Below the pieces are notes generated by a model, which searched no databases, was not told where the DNA came from, and saw only the letters and a program-made list of their open reading frames with translations. From assembly GCF_014204945.1 (NCBI RefSeq), contig NZ_JACHMN010000001.1, forward strand, positions 62,001 to 126,000: a stretch of 64,000 bases of DNA. The letters are read 5' to 3'. A program made the translations under genes and the position numbers. Source of the DNA: Allocatelliglobosispora scoriae. Its GTDB lineage: Bacteria > Actinomycetota > Actinomycetes > Mycobacteriales > Micromonosporaceae. Of this stretch, positions 27,252-35,613 are shown piece by piece; the stretch's first letter is position 1, and each line of letters opens with the position of its first letter.

Positions 27252-28621
27252 GTGGATACCTGGCCGGTGGTGAGCATGTGTCCGAATGCAGCGACGTCGG
27301 CGCGGCGGTGATGGGGGCCGAAGTCTCGTCGGAGGTTGTGTATCCGTTCCCAGACGCGACGTGAGGACACTCTTGCGGCTTTGGTGAGCAGGTCCGCTCC
27401 GGTGGACAGTGCTTGGTCGGGGTCGTCGGCCAGTAGTAGCGCGCTGCAGAGGCCGACCTGGTTGAGCACGATGGACCGGATATTGCCGGAATCGAACCCG
27501 GCGAGGGCTTCGCGGACCCAGCGCACTGCGTCGGCACCGTGGCCGGGGTCTCGGACGGGTACGTTAGGTCGCTGTTCGGCACGCTGCTGGCGGGCCAGGT
27601 CCCGGTAGACCCGCCCGTACTGGGCTCGGAGTTCGCCGATGTCGTAGAAGCTCATCCAGGTCGGCTCGCGTTCGCCTATGACACGGGCGAAGGTGTCGCT
27701 GGCCTGGTCGAGGCAGCGGAGGGCGGCTTCGGTCTGGCCCAGGGCGGCCAGCGAGGCGGCTTCGGCGCCGAGCAGCATGGTCAGCACGGCCGGTGTGGCC
27801 GCAGTGCCGAGGGCTTCGCGGGCGAACTGCAGGGTGTGCAGTGCGTCGATGTTGTGGTGCCGGTGCTGGAACTGCCGGGCTTGGCAGTAGCGGATCCGGG
27901 CGGTGAGCAGCGGGTCGGCCGCGCTGACCGCCGCGCGCTCCGCCAGGACGAAATGCCGCTGGCTGTCCTCGTACTGACCCGCGTCGAAGGCGGTCCAGCC
28001 CACCAGCATCCGGACGTCGGCAACCGTGCTGGCGAGGCGGGGCCGGGCAGCCGCGTCTACGGCGGCCCGGCCGGGATCGAGCCATGCCGTGGCGGCCTCT
28101 GCGAGCTGGGCAAGCTGGGCGGTGAGGATGCCGCCGCCCCACTCTCGGTCGACGGACCGGTACAGATCAGCGACCGCGGCCAGGCGCACGACATCGGTGA
28201 TCGCGATACGGCGACGACCGGCTGTAGCCGATCCCGCCAGCATGCCTGACGCTGCGGCCACTGCCGCGATCTGCATCATCAGATCTTGCGCGTCGGGGTG
28301 GAAAGGTATCTCCGATCCGGGTACCACGACTGGTCCGGGAGCTGGTGCGGGCTGGTTGATGTGGTGCGTGATGCGGAGCCGAGCGATTCGATCATGCTCG
28401 CTGGTCAGTGTGCCGCCGGTGTCCAGCACCGTGTCGCACAGTGCCCAGAAGGTTCGGGGAGCTGTCTGGCGGCCGGTTTCGATGTTGGCGATCGAGGAGC
28501 GGCCGTAGTACGTCTTCGGCGCGAAGGTGCCCTGGGTGAAGCCGGCCGCCGCCCGCAGCGCGGCGAGCCTGGCGCCCAGCTGCATGCGAGCTTCGGTGAC
28601 GGCCTTCGGATCATCTGCCAC
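27248..28621 (-). CDS. XRE-family regulator with TPR-like C-terminal domain (XRE1)
   Basis: A 457-aa protein. Residues 1-75 form a helix-turn-helix: ARLAALRAAAGFTQGTFAPK, RSSIANIETGRQTAPRTFWA. The rest is a long helical repeat region typical of actinobacterial XRE/SARP-like transcription factors that sense small ligands. The GTG start at 28621 is supported by the equivalent start of its paralogue at 37400 (EDPNEVQQARKRLGARLA against ADDPKAVTEARMQLGARLA). Its upstream region carries the composite operator at 28685-28741, so it is probably autoregulated. It is the first gene of the operon running to 24576. The chimeric remnant at 10.7 kb contains a near-identical copy of its start. Confidence 0.8.
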   Translation of the reverse strand: MADDPKAVTEARMQLGARLAALRAAAGFTQGTFAPKTYYGRSSIANIETGRQTAPRTFWALCDTVLDTGGTLTSEHDRIARLRITHHINQPAPAPGPVVVPGSEIPFHPDAQDLMMQIAAVAAASGMLAGSATAGRRRIAITDVVRLAAVADLYRSVDREWGGGILTAQLAQLAEAATAWLDPGRAAVDAAARPRLASTVADVRMLVGWTAFDAGQYEDSQRHFVLAERAAVSAADPLLTARIRYCQARQFQHRHHNIDALHTLQFAREALGTAATPAVLTMLLGAEAASLAALGQTEAALRCLDQASDTFARVIGEREPTWMSFYDIGELRAQYGRVYRDLARQQRAEQRPNVPVRDPGHGADAVRWVREALAGFDSGNIRSIVLNQVGLCSALLLADDPDQALSTGADLLTKAARVSSRRVWERIHNLRRDFGPHHRRADVAAFGHMLTTGQVST

Positions 28622-28684
28622 TGCTGCGCACCCCACCCGTTCCGTGCGGAGAATAGTTTGACGACGGCCAATACGACTAGGGCT

Positions 28685-28741
28685 GATGTCGGCAACCCTC
28701 GGACGACGGTTCCGACAATCCTCCAACAATTCACCGACACC
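28685..28741. promoter_or_regulatory. Composite operator, copy a (XRE1 / CYTH-like remnant)
   Basis: GATGTCGG at 28685-28692, a 19-base spacer, then CCGACAATC from 28712. The right half is also the first of three direct repeats at exactly 11-base steps: CGACAAT (28713), CAACAAT (28724), CGACACC (28735). The two sides form a dyad (GATTGTCGG against GATGTCGG). It lies 64 bases before the XRE1 start. On the other side, 61 bases after the third repeat, is an ATG with CTAGGCT 8 bases upstream, matching copy c base for base in position. Confidence 0.8.
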
Positions 28742-29070
28742 GCGCAGCGCCTGTCGAAGTGCCGCCGCGAAAACGGCTATCTAGGCTGCATGGTCATGGT
28801 GGCAGCTGTGCAGGCGGACATCCGTGAAGTGAAGGTTAATACCAGTTCGGCGACTCGTTCACTCTGCTGGCGCGGTCCGGTATGGAGATATCGGTCAGCG
28901 CTTCGTCGGGACCGGCCGTCCGTTGGGTGTCGGCTGGTCGTCGGAGTCGATTCAGCGGGGTGCGGAGGTCGTTAGCCGCTGTGTACGAACAAGTCGACTC
29001 AATCAAAGAGCCAGAAAAAGATCTTGACTTGTAGTGGCAATCCTGCGTCGGGGGAACAGGAGCGCGAGCC
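28742..29070. other. Region between operator copies with a CYTH N-terminal remnant
   Basis: On the plus strand the ATG at 28796 sits at the same distance from operator copy a as the CYTH start (37599) sits from copy c, with the same minus-10-like CTAGGCT. Its product starts MVAAVQADIREVKVNTS, comparable to MLADALRSREVEVKYQV of the CYTH protein, but similarity ends after about 15 codons and the frame stops at 28975. It is best read as the truncated start of a second CYTH gene. On the minus strand a short frame ending at 28836 faces it from operator copy b; its function is unknown. Confidence 0.45.
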
Positions 29071-29115
29071 TTGTCGGAGGATTGTCGGTGTACCCGTGTC
29101 TGGCTTACCGACATC
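29071..29115. promoter_or_regulatory. Composite operator, copy b (lanthipeptide operon), reversed
   Basis: In reverse orientation: GATGTCGG (complement of 29108-29115), a 19-base spacer, CCGACAATCC (complement of 29079-29088), then the 11-base-phased second repeat CGACAA (complement of 29071-29076). Spacing and order equal copies a and d. Its GATGTCGG side faces the methyltransferase gene at 29411, which starts the lanthipeptide operon 296 bases away. No other gene is on that side, so it probably controls the cluster. Confidence 0.75.
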
Positions 29116-29410
29116 TGCTTCTGTGCGGCTCAATGGAAGCTCAGTCCGGATCCTGTGGGGCGCATCGGGTGATTGGAGCGTAGCGCAACTTCGGGTTGCG
29201 TGCCTGGGCTGGGGTGAGGTCAGGCGTTCGTAGGGTTGGAAAACGTCACGTGGGTGTTGATCACGTGCCTGAAGCACCTGACCAGGGGCGACTTAGGCGA
29301 GCGAGGTATCTGAGCAGGTAGATCTTCCGTGTCCGTCATCAGATGGATCACGGAAGGTGCTGGTCGTCCAGGACGGGTGACCACGACGGTTAAGGAAGGG
29401 CGCGACCGAT
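29116..29410. other. Leader of the lanthipeptide operon
   Basis: About 295 bases between operator copy b and the methyltransferase ATG, with no supported gene. GGAAGG lies about 15 bases upstream of the ATG. The sequence around 29330-29400 holds short complementary pieces (CTTCCGTGTCC / GGATCACGGAAGG) that could form a hairpin in the 5' leader. Confidence 0.4.
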
Positions 29411-30646
29411 ATGAGTATCGACACGCTGAGCAGCGACGACCTTCGCGATGCGATGGTGGACCGGCTGATTGCCGATCAGGCGGGGAAGGGGTTGGCGTTA
29501 CGGCCTGAGGTGGAGGCGGCGCTGCGGGCGGTTCCCCGTGATCTGTTCACGCCGGGTGTGTCGCTGGAGGAGGCGTACCAGTACGACACGGCTGTGATCA
29601 CCAAGCGGCGCGGTGATCAGACCCTCAGTTCGGTGTCGGCGGCATGGCTGATCGCGGAGATGCTCGGCCAGGCGGCCGACGCGCTCGGCGGCCTGCGGGG
29701 TCGGCACGTTCTCGAGGTCGGCTCTGGCGGTTACAACGCTGCGTTGCTGCGCGAGCTGGTGGGCCCGTCGGGGTCGGTCACGACCATGGACATCGACCCG
29801 GACGTGACCGATCGTGCTGTGGCGTGCTTGGCGGCGGCGGGCTACAACGACGTCGCTGTGGTGTGTGCGGACGCCGAGCGGCCCGTCGAGCCGGTCCGCA
29901 GGTTCGACCTGATCATCGTGACGGCCGGGGCGTGGGACATCCCGCCGGCGTGGACCGCGCAGCTCAGCGCCGACGGGGTGCTGGTCGTGCCGCTGCGGGT
30001 GTTCGGGATGACCCGGTCGTGGGCGCTGCGCCCCAGCGGTGATCGGTTGGTGAGCCACAGCCAGCGGCTGTGCGGATTCGTGTCGATGCAGGGTGAGGGC
30101 GCCCACGAGATGCGGTACGTCGACATCGCTGATGGCGTCCATCTGCGGTTGGATGAGGGCCAGCAGGTCGACCCGGTGGCGGTCGGTGCTCTGCTGTCGC
30201 AGCCACGGGTGCAGACATGGGTCGGGGTGAGTCTGCCGCCGCAGACCGTGAACGCGGATCTGGATCTGTGGCTGGCGTCCCGTCTGACTGGTGACGGTGC
30301 GCGGTTCGTGGTGCTCACCGCTGGGCAGGCGGCTATCGATGCCGATGTGGTCGCCCCGGCGTGGCAGTTCGGTACGCCTGCCGCGCTGCACGGTGGCACG
30401 TTCTCCTACCGGTCCGCGCTGCGGTGGTCTGACGGTGCGTTTGATCTGGGCGCGTGCGCTCACGGGTCCGATGCCGCAGCGGCGGCGGGGCGGATGGCGG
30501 CGCACATGCGTGCGTGGGTGGACGCGGGCACCCCGCCTCCGGTGCTGCACGTTCTACCCGTATCGACTCCCGACGGCGACCTGCCGGCCGGGATGGTGGT
30601 GGACAAGCGGCACAGCCGCCTGGTCCTCACCTTCACCCCCGTATAG
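29411..30646 (+). CDS. FxLD-system protein-L-isoaspartate O-methyltransferase-like enzyme
   Basis: A 411-aa protein. The SAM-binding motif HVLEVGSGGYNAALL (about residues 99-113) and post-I DIDP follow a PCMT-type N-terminus (AVPRDLFTPGVSLEEAYQYD). The C-terminal about 190 residues are an added domain seen in the lanthipeptide-associated methyltransferases. In characterised relatives the enzyme methylates an Asp of the modified core peptide, which then forms succinimide and isoaspartate. It opens an operon whose next gene is the FxLD precursor 15 bases downstream, which supports the assignment to the FxLD methyltransferase family. Expression is probably controlled from operator copy b. Confidence 0.9.
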   Translation: MSIDTLSSDDLRDAMVDRLIADQAGKGLALRPEVEAALRAVPRDLFTPGVSLEEAYQYDTAVITKRRGDQTLSSVSAAWLIAEMLGQAADALGGLRGRHVLEVGSGGYNAALLRELVGPSGSVTTMDIDPDVTDRAVACLAAAGYNDVAVVCADAERPVEPVRRFDLIIVTAGAWDIPPAWTAQLSADGVLVVPLRVFGMTRSWALRPSGDRLVSHSQRLCGFVSMQGEGAHEMRYVDIADGVHLRLDEGQQVDPVAVGALLSQPRVQTWVGVSLPPQTVNADLDLWLASRLTGDGARFVVLTAGQAAIDADVVAPAWQFGTPAALHGGTFSYRSALRWSDGAFDLGACAHGSDAAAAAGRMAAHMRAWVDAGTPPPVLHVLPVSTPDGDLPAGMVVDKRHSRLVLTFTPV

Positions 30647-30660
30647 AAGGGACCTGCGAG

Positions 30661-30810
30661 ATGGACGACCAGCTGGCGGATTTCGCGCTGGACATCACCC
30701 TGGTGGACGCCGGGCCTGTCGCGTCCGGGTACGCCACCGACACCAGCGACAACTGCGGTTCGGGCAACACCGGCTCGGATGCCTGCGCGGGTGGCGGCGG
30801 CAGTAAGTAG
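30661..30810 (+). CDS. FxLD-family lanthipeptide precursor
   Basis: A 49-aa peptide with AAGGGA upstream of its ATG. The leader has the hallmark FxLD box as FALDITLVD (residues 8-16), recognised by class I dehydratases. The core after about residue 20 has Thr26, Thr28, Ser29, Ser34, Thr37 and Ser39 with only two cysteines (Cys32, Cys42), so at most two lanthionine rings are possible. It ends in CAGGGGSK. Asp27, Asp30 and Asp40 are candidate sites for the methyltransferase. Unlike AviCys peptides it does not end in Cys, so the flavoprotein at 35614 is unlikely to decarboxylate it. Confidence 0.9.
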   Translation: MDDQLADFALDITLVDAGPVASGYATDTSDNCGSGNTGSDACAGGGGSK

Positions 30811-30879
30811 CCACCGTCCTTCAAACCTTTCCGGGCTCGGCGTCGACCACGCCGGGCCCGCAATCTTGGTGAGTGTTTC

Positions 30880-33618
30880 ATGATTCCCATAGCTGGTGCT
30901 GCGCTGATCAGAGCCGCTGCGTACCCGAGCGGTTTGACCTTCCCCATCTCTCCCGACCTGGTCTCCGGCCAACCCGAAGCGTGGCGTGAGTGGCTGTGCG
31001 TGGCGTGGGCGCTGCCCAGGTTCGCGCCAGCCGTCATGTCGGCCGCTCCGCGGCTGGCCGAACAGATCGCCCGAGCGGTGGGCGGCGAGCCGATGCCGCG
31101 GCAACGGCTGCGGCGTCTGGTGGAGTCGACGCTCCGGTACCTGCTGAGGTGGACGACTCGTGCGACTCCGTTCGGCTGCTTTGCCGGGGTGGCCTCGGTC
31201 GAGTTCGGTGCCCGCGCGGCGGTCCGCTGGGGCGAGGCGCATCACGAGGTGGCCCGCCCCGACGGACGGTTCGTCGCCGAGCACATTGCGGAAGCCGAGC
31301 AGGACCTGGCCGTCCTGCGCAGGGTCGCTGTGGTGGCGAACTCCCTGGGGTACCGGCGCGGCGGGATGTGGGTACTGCCCTGCGCCCGCGCCGACGCCGA
31401 TCGCCGGTGGGACGTGGAGCTCCGCCTGACCGGCCCGGTCGAGGCGGCGATACAGGCGGCGGCGTCCCCGGTCATGTTCGCCGACCTCACCACGAGGATC
31501 GCCGGAATGGTTCCGGCACGTGTGGACGCGGCCGAGCGGCTGCTGGCCGGACTGGTGCACACTGGAGTGCTGCTGTCGGAGCTGCGCCCGGCGATGACCG
31601 CCATGGATCCGAACGCCCACGTGGCCCGCCACTACGCCCTGCCTGATCCCGTCGACCGGGTCGCTGTCGATCTATGTGTGGACGCCTCGGTGACCCTGCC
31701 TCCGGCGGTGCTCCGCGAGGCGGGCCGTGCCGCCTCAGCCCTCGTGGCAGTGGCTCCGCACCTGCCCGGGTGGAGCGAGTACCACCATGCGTTCATCGCA
31801 CGGTGGGGTCCGGGCGCGGCCGTGCCGCTGCGCGAGGTCCTGAACGTCCTGGGTTTCCCTGCCGGATACCGGGGCTCCTCACGCCGCGCCCCAGCGGTGT
31901 TCACCGCCCGCGACCGCGTACTGGCTGAGCTCGCGCAGCGGTCCGCTCTGGACGGCTGCGCGGAGGTTGTCCTCGACGACGAGCTGATCAACCGGCTGCG
32001 CGGAGACGACGACCGGCCGCCCGTTCCGCATACCGAGCTGCGGTTCACCCTCGCCGCCGCGACCCTGCAGGATCTGGACCGAGGAGCGTTCACGTTGACG
32101 GTGGTCAGCGGGGCCCGCCACGCCGGGGTCGCCGCGGCCCGGTTCCTGCACCTGCTCACCACCGCCGAACTCGCCGCGTTCCGCAGCGCCTACCAGGCCC
32201 TGCCAACCGCGCTGCCGGGTGCTGAGCTTGTGCAGCTGTCCGGCCCGCCGTTGGAAGGCCGCATGATCTCCGTCGCCAGGGTGCCCGAGCTGCTTCCCGT
32301 CCTGCCCGTCGGCGACTTCCACCCCGACCCGCAGTCGACGCTCACGGACCTGGCGGTGTGCGGCGACGGCCGTCGGCTATGGCTGGTGTCGCTGACTAGT
32401 GGACGGCCGGTCGAGCCGCTGCTGTTCAACTCCGTGCTGCTGACCGGCCTCCAGCAGCCGCTGATGCGGTTCCTGGCCGAGATCTGGACGGCGTGGACAG
32501 CCCCGTGCACCCCGTTCGACTTCGGACAGATGACCAGTCTGCCGTTCCTGCCGCGCGTCCGGCGCGGGCGCACCATCGTGCACCCCGCCCGCTGGATCAT
32601 CGACCGGACGGATCTCCCCGCCCGGGCTGTGTCCTGGCCGCTATGGCGTGATGCGTGGCAGAGACACCGCGACCACCACCGGCTTCCGCAGGAAGTCCTG
32701 GTCGGCGACGACGACGTGCGGCTGCGCCTGGACCTCGACGACAGCACCCACCTGGCGGTGCTGCGCAGCCACCTCGACCGGCAACCCCGCACCGTCGTCA
32801 CCGAGGCCCACGGCCCGGCCGGCTGGATCGACGGCCGACCCGCCGAACTCCTACTCACCATGACCCACACCCAGCCACCAGCAACCCCGCCTGTCCGGCC
32901 GGCGCGAACCGCAGCCACCATCCACCACCGACCTGGACACTCGCCATGGTTGGAGGCTCACCTGTACGGCCGGCTCGACGACATCCTCACCGGCGTCGCT
33001 GGCTGGCTGCCCGCGGGCTGGTGGTTCCTGCGGTACCCCGACCCCGAACCCCACCTGCGCCTGCGCATTCCGCTACGAGACAACGACAACTTCGCCGAAA
33101 TCACCAGGAGCCTCGCTCAACGGGCGCAACATATGGAGTCCGACGGCGTCCTGCAGGACTACACCCTGCACACCTATCGGCCCGAGACCCGCCACGGCAC
33201 CGGGGCCACCCTCGCCGCCGCCGAAACCGTGTTCGCCGCAGACTCCCTCGCCGCCCTAAACCGGCTGACCGGCGACGACCGGCAGGCCGCCACGGCCGCC
33301 GGAATGATCACCATCGCCGATGGGTTCACCGGCGACGGCCTGCGCTGGCTCGCCGATCACGTCCCCCGACGCAGCGGTCCCCGCCTGGACCCCGCACAGC
33401 TCCATCTCGCCCGGATCTCCTACCGCGACGAGGAACTGGCAGCAGCCTTGGCCGCCTACCGGTCTCTGGCCGAACACGACGGCTTCGACACCGACCAGGT
33501 GTTGGCCGACCTCCTGCACCTGCACCACGCGCGCATGATCGGCGTCGACACCGCCTCCGAACGGCACTGCCTGCGCCTGGTCCGGACCATCGCCCGTACG
33601 AACCGGGAACCGGCATGA
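30880..33618 (+). CDS. lanB: Class I lanthipeptide dehydratase (LanB), full length
   Basis: A 912-aa protein. The N-terminal part has the LanB signature RYLLRWTTRATPFGCFAGVA at about residues 87-106 and forms the glutamyl-tRNA-dependent glutamylation domain. The C-terminal part, from about residue 688 (SPWLEAHLYGRLDDIL, WWFLRYPDPEPHLRLRI), is the SpaB_C elimination domain. It dehydrates Ser/Thr in the FxLD core. It starts 69 bases after the precursor and ends with an ATGA overlap with lanC. A second, stand-alone copy of the elimination-type domain is encoded at 34702, although this LanB already carries one. Confidence 0.9.
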   Translation: MIPIAGAALIRAAAYPSGLTFPISPDLVSGQPEAWREWLCVAWALPRFAPAVMSAAPRLAEQIARAVGGEPMPRQRLRRLVESTLRYLLRWTTRATPFGCFAGVASVEFGARAAVRWGEAHHEVARPDGRFVAEHIAEAEQDLAVLRRVAVVANSLGYRRGGMWVLPCARADADRRWDVELRLTGPVEAAIQAAASPVMFADLTTRIAGMVPARVDAAERLLAGLVHTGVLLSELRPAMTAMDPNAHVARHYALPDPVDRVAVDLCVDASVTLPPAVLREAGRAASALVAVAPHLPGWSEYHHAFIARWGPGAAVPLREVLNVLGFPAGYRGSSRRAPAVFTARDRVLAELAQRSALDGCAEVVLDDELINRLRGDDDRPPVPHTELRFTLAAATLQDLDRGAFTLTVVSGARHAGVAAARFLHLLTTAELAAFRSAYQALPTALPGAELVQLSGPPLEGRMISVARVPELLPVLPVGDFHPDPQSTLTDLAVCGDGRRLWLVSLTSGRPVEPLLFNSVLLTGLQQPLMRFLAEIWTAWTAPCTPFDFGQMTSLPFLPRVRRGRTIVHPARWIIDRTDLPARAVSWPLWRDAWQRHRDHHRLPQEVLVGDDDVRLRLDLDDSTHLAVLRSHLDRQPRTVVTEAHGPAGWIDGRPAELLLTMTHTQPPATPPVRPARTAATIHHRPGHSPWLEAHLYGRLDDILTGVAGWLPAGWWFLRYPDPEPHLRLRIPLRDNDNFAEITRSLAQRAQHMESDGVLQDYTLHTYRPETRHGTGATLAAAETVFAADSLAALNRLTGDDRQAATAAGMITIADGFTGDGLRWLADHVPRRSGPRLDPAQLHLARISYRDEELAAALAAYRSLAEHDGFDTDQVLADLLHLHHARMIGVDTASERHCLRLVRTIARTNREPA

Positions 33619-34688
33619 CAGGGCAGTCCCTCGCCCAAGGTGCGGCAGGCATCGCGCTCCTGGGCCTGGAGACCGGCGACTGGTTGGCGGCTCGCGAGGC
33701 GTTGCGGAACGCCACCACCGGCGGCGTCAGCGTGGCCGCAGGAGCCAGCCTGTTCTACGGCGCGCCAGCGATCGCATTCGTCCTCACCGCCTCCGACCAC
33801 CCCGGCCTGGCTCCAGCAAAATCGGTCGCCGCCGCAGGGACCGCCACGGTGACACGCCGAAGCCTGCAAGCGGCCCACCGCCGTATCGACTCCCGCCAGC
33901 AGCCGCACTACGCCGAGTACGACCTCATCCGAGGGATGACCGGTCTCGGCGTCACCCTGCGCCGCCTCGGCGACCAAGACCTGCTCCACCAGGTACTGAA
34001 CTACCTAGTCCGGCTCACCGAACCCCTCAACGGCCTACCCGGCTGGTGGTGCTCCAACGGACCCTACCGCCACCAGCCTCCACCGGCTGGCGGACACGCC
34101 AACCACGGCATCGCTCACGGCATCACCGGCCCACTGGCCCTGCTCGCGCTCACCCTCGCCGACGGCACCACCGTCACCGGACACACCGACGCGATCACCC
34201 GCATCTGCCTGTGGCTGGACACCTGGCAGCAGCACACCGGCAGCACCACTTGGTGGCCGCAGACCCTCACCCTCGACGACCTGCACCGCGGCACGCCCGC
34301 TCAACGACATCCGCTGCGACCGTCGTGGTGCTACGGCACCCCCGGCATCGCCCGCGCCCAGCAACTGGCCGCCGTCGCCTTGCACGACGCCAGCCGACAG
34401 CACCTCGCCGAAGCCGCGTTCGTGCAGTGCGTGAACGATCCCGCCCAGATCCGCCGCCTCACCGACCGCAGCCTGTGTCACGGCACCGCCGGGCTCCTCG
34501 CCACCGGCCGTCGCATCGCCGCCGACGCAGCCACCCCGATACCCCTCACCTCATTGACACGCATGCACCGCCAGGCCAAACCCGCCGCCGACGAACCTGC
34601 CGGATTCCTCGATGGCAGGGCAGGCGCGGGTCTCGCCGCCGCAGCCACCACCTCGACCTGTTGGGACGCCTGCCTCCTACTGGCCTGA
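33615..34688 (+). CDS. lanC: Lanthionine cyclase (LanC)
   Basis: A 357-aa protein. Zinc ligands are in SWCYGTPG (Cys239) and SLCHGTAG (Cys288-His289); HGIAHGITG and YDLIRGMTGLG are further alpha-toroid signature loops. It catalyses Michael addition of Cys thiols to dehydrated residues, closing the (methyl)lanthionine rings of the precursor at 30661. The ATG lies in an ATGA overlap with lanB, so the two enzymes are made in a fixed ratio. The length is slightly short for the family but all metal sites are present. Confidence 0.9.
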   Translation: MTGQSLAQGAAGIALLGLETGDWLAAREALRNATTGGVSVAAGASLFYGAPAIAFVLTASDHPGLAPAKSVAAAGTATVTRRSLQAAHRRIDSRQQPHYAEYDLIRGMTGLGVTLRRLGDQDLLHQVLNYLVRLTEPLNGLPGWWCSNGPYRHQPPPAGGHANHGIAHGITGPLALLALTLADGTTVTGHTDAITRICLWLDTWQQHTGSTTWWPQTLTLDDLHRGTPAQRHPLRPSWCYGTPGIARAQQLAAVALHDASRQHLAEAAFVQCVNDPAQIRRLTDRSLCHGTAGLLATGRRIAADAATPIPLTSLTRMHRQAKPAADEPAGFLDGRAGAGLAAAATTSTCWDACLLLA

Positions 34689-34701
34689 CGAAGGGCACAT
34701 C

Positions 34702-35451
34702 GTGGAAACAGCGACCTGGCAACAGGTCAACATTGCCTACCCCGGACCGAGCCGCCAGGAACGCGAACAGCAAGCCATCTCCCACCTCACCCACGCCCTC
34801 ACGGACGCCGAGACCGCAGGCCTCATCACCTCATGGTGGTTCATGCGAAAGGGTCTCTGGCGCATCCGCTATCTGGCCACCGAGGCATGCGCCAAGACCG
34901 ACCCGGTACGCCGACTGCTCACCGACGCGATCCGCTGGACCGCAGACATCTATGAACCCGAGATCCACGCCTTCGGTGGCGCCGACTCCATGGACATCGC
35001 GCACAGGCTCTTCCACCAGGACAGCCGCCACCTCCTCAACTACCTCCAGGGCCGACCCGCTGATCGTCGGGAACGCTCCCTCATCCTCTGTACCGCACTC
35101 ATGCGTACCGCGGGATTGGATCTCAACGAGCAGGGCGACGTGTGGGCGCGAGTCTCGGCCAGACGCGCCAATCTGCTCGAACGACTGCCCGCCCCCGAGC
35201 CACGAATATGGGCAGCCTTCACCGACGACGTCCAGCACCTGCTGCTCGGCACAGCCACCACCAGCGACTGGCGCACCGCCTTCGAAAACACCGGCACCAG
35301 CCTTCGAGGGCTACGGGAAACCGGCAAACTCACACGCGGCCTACGCGCAGTTGTCACAGAGCACGTGTTCTTCCACTGGAACCGGATCGGCCTGCCCGCC
35401 ACCACCCAGGCCACCCTCGCTCAGGCGGCCAAAGAAGCCATCTTCCGCTGA
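34702..35451 (+). CDS. Stand-alone LanB C-terminal-type (thiopeptide-type) protein
   Basis: A 249-aa protein starting at GTG, with AAGGG about 7 bases upstream and 13 bases after lanC. It begins TWQQVNIAYPGPSRQEREQQ and has WWFMRKGLWRIRYLA followed by AFGGADSMDIAHRLFHQDSR, features of the thiopeptide-type bacteriocin biosynthesis/SpaB_C family, which folds as a glutamate-elimination or peptide-binding domain. FxLD clusters often have such an extra copy. Because the LanB here is full length, this protein may act as a scaffold or process a subset of sites rather than supply the missing lyase. It is the last gene of the operon. Confidence 0.8.
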   Translation: METATWQQVNIAYPGPSRQEREQQAISHLTHALTDAETAGLITSWWFMRKGLWRIRYLATEACAKTDPVRRLLTDAIRWTADIYEPEIHAFGGADSMDIAHRLFHQDSRHLLNYLQGRPADRRERSLILCTALMRTAGLDLNEQGDVWARVSARRANLLERLPAPEPRIWAAFTDDVQHLLLGTATTSDWRTAFENTGTSLRGLRETGKLTRGLRAVVTEHVFFHWNRIGLPATTQATLAQAAKEAIFR

Positions 35452-35613
35452 GCTCCAGCCGTTCAGAAGCGTCGACTATCGGTCGATCCTTCAACGGCCG
35501 CTTGCGCACCAGCGAGAGTCTCGATCAAGCCTGTGATCGGGATTTCTGCAGATGCCGCGATACGCGGATGCGTGATAGCCGTGTTAGATCATCAATATTC
35601 AGTTACGAGGGCG

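Noticed and set aside
30460-31632. A minus-strand frame of 390 codons across precursor and LanB
   Set aside because: Antisense to the lanthipeptide genes and low complexity.
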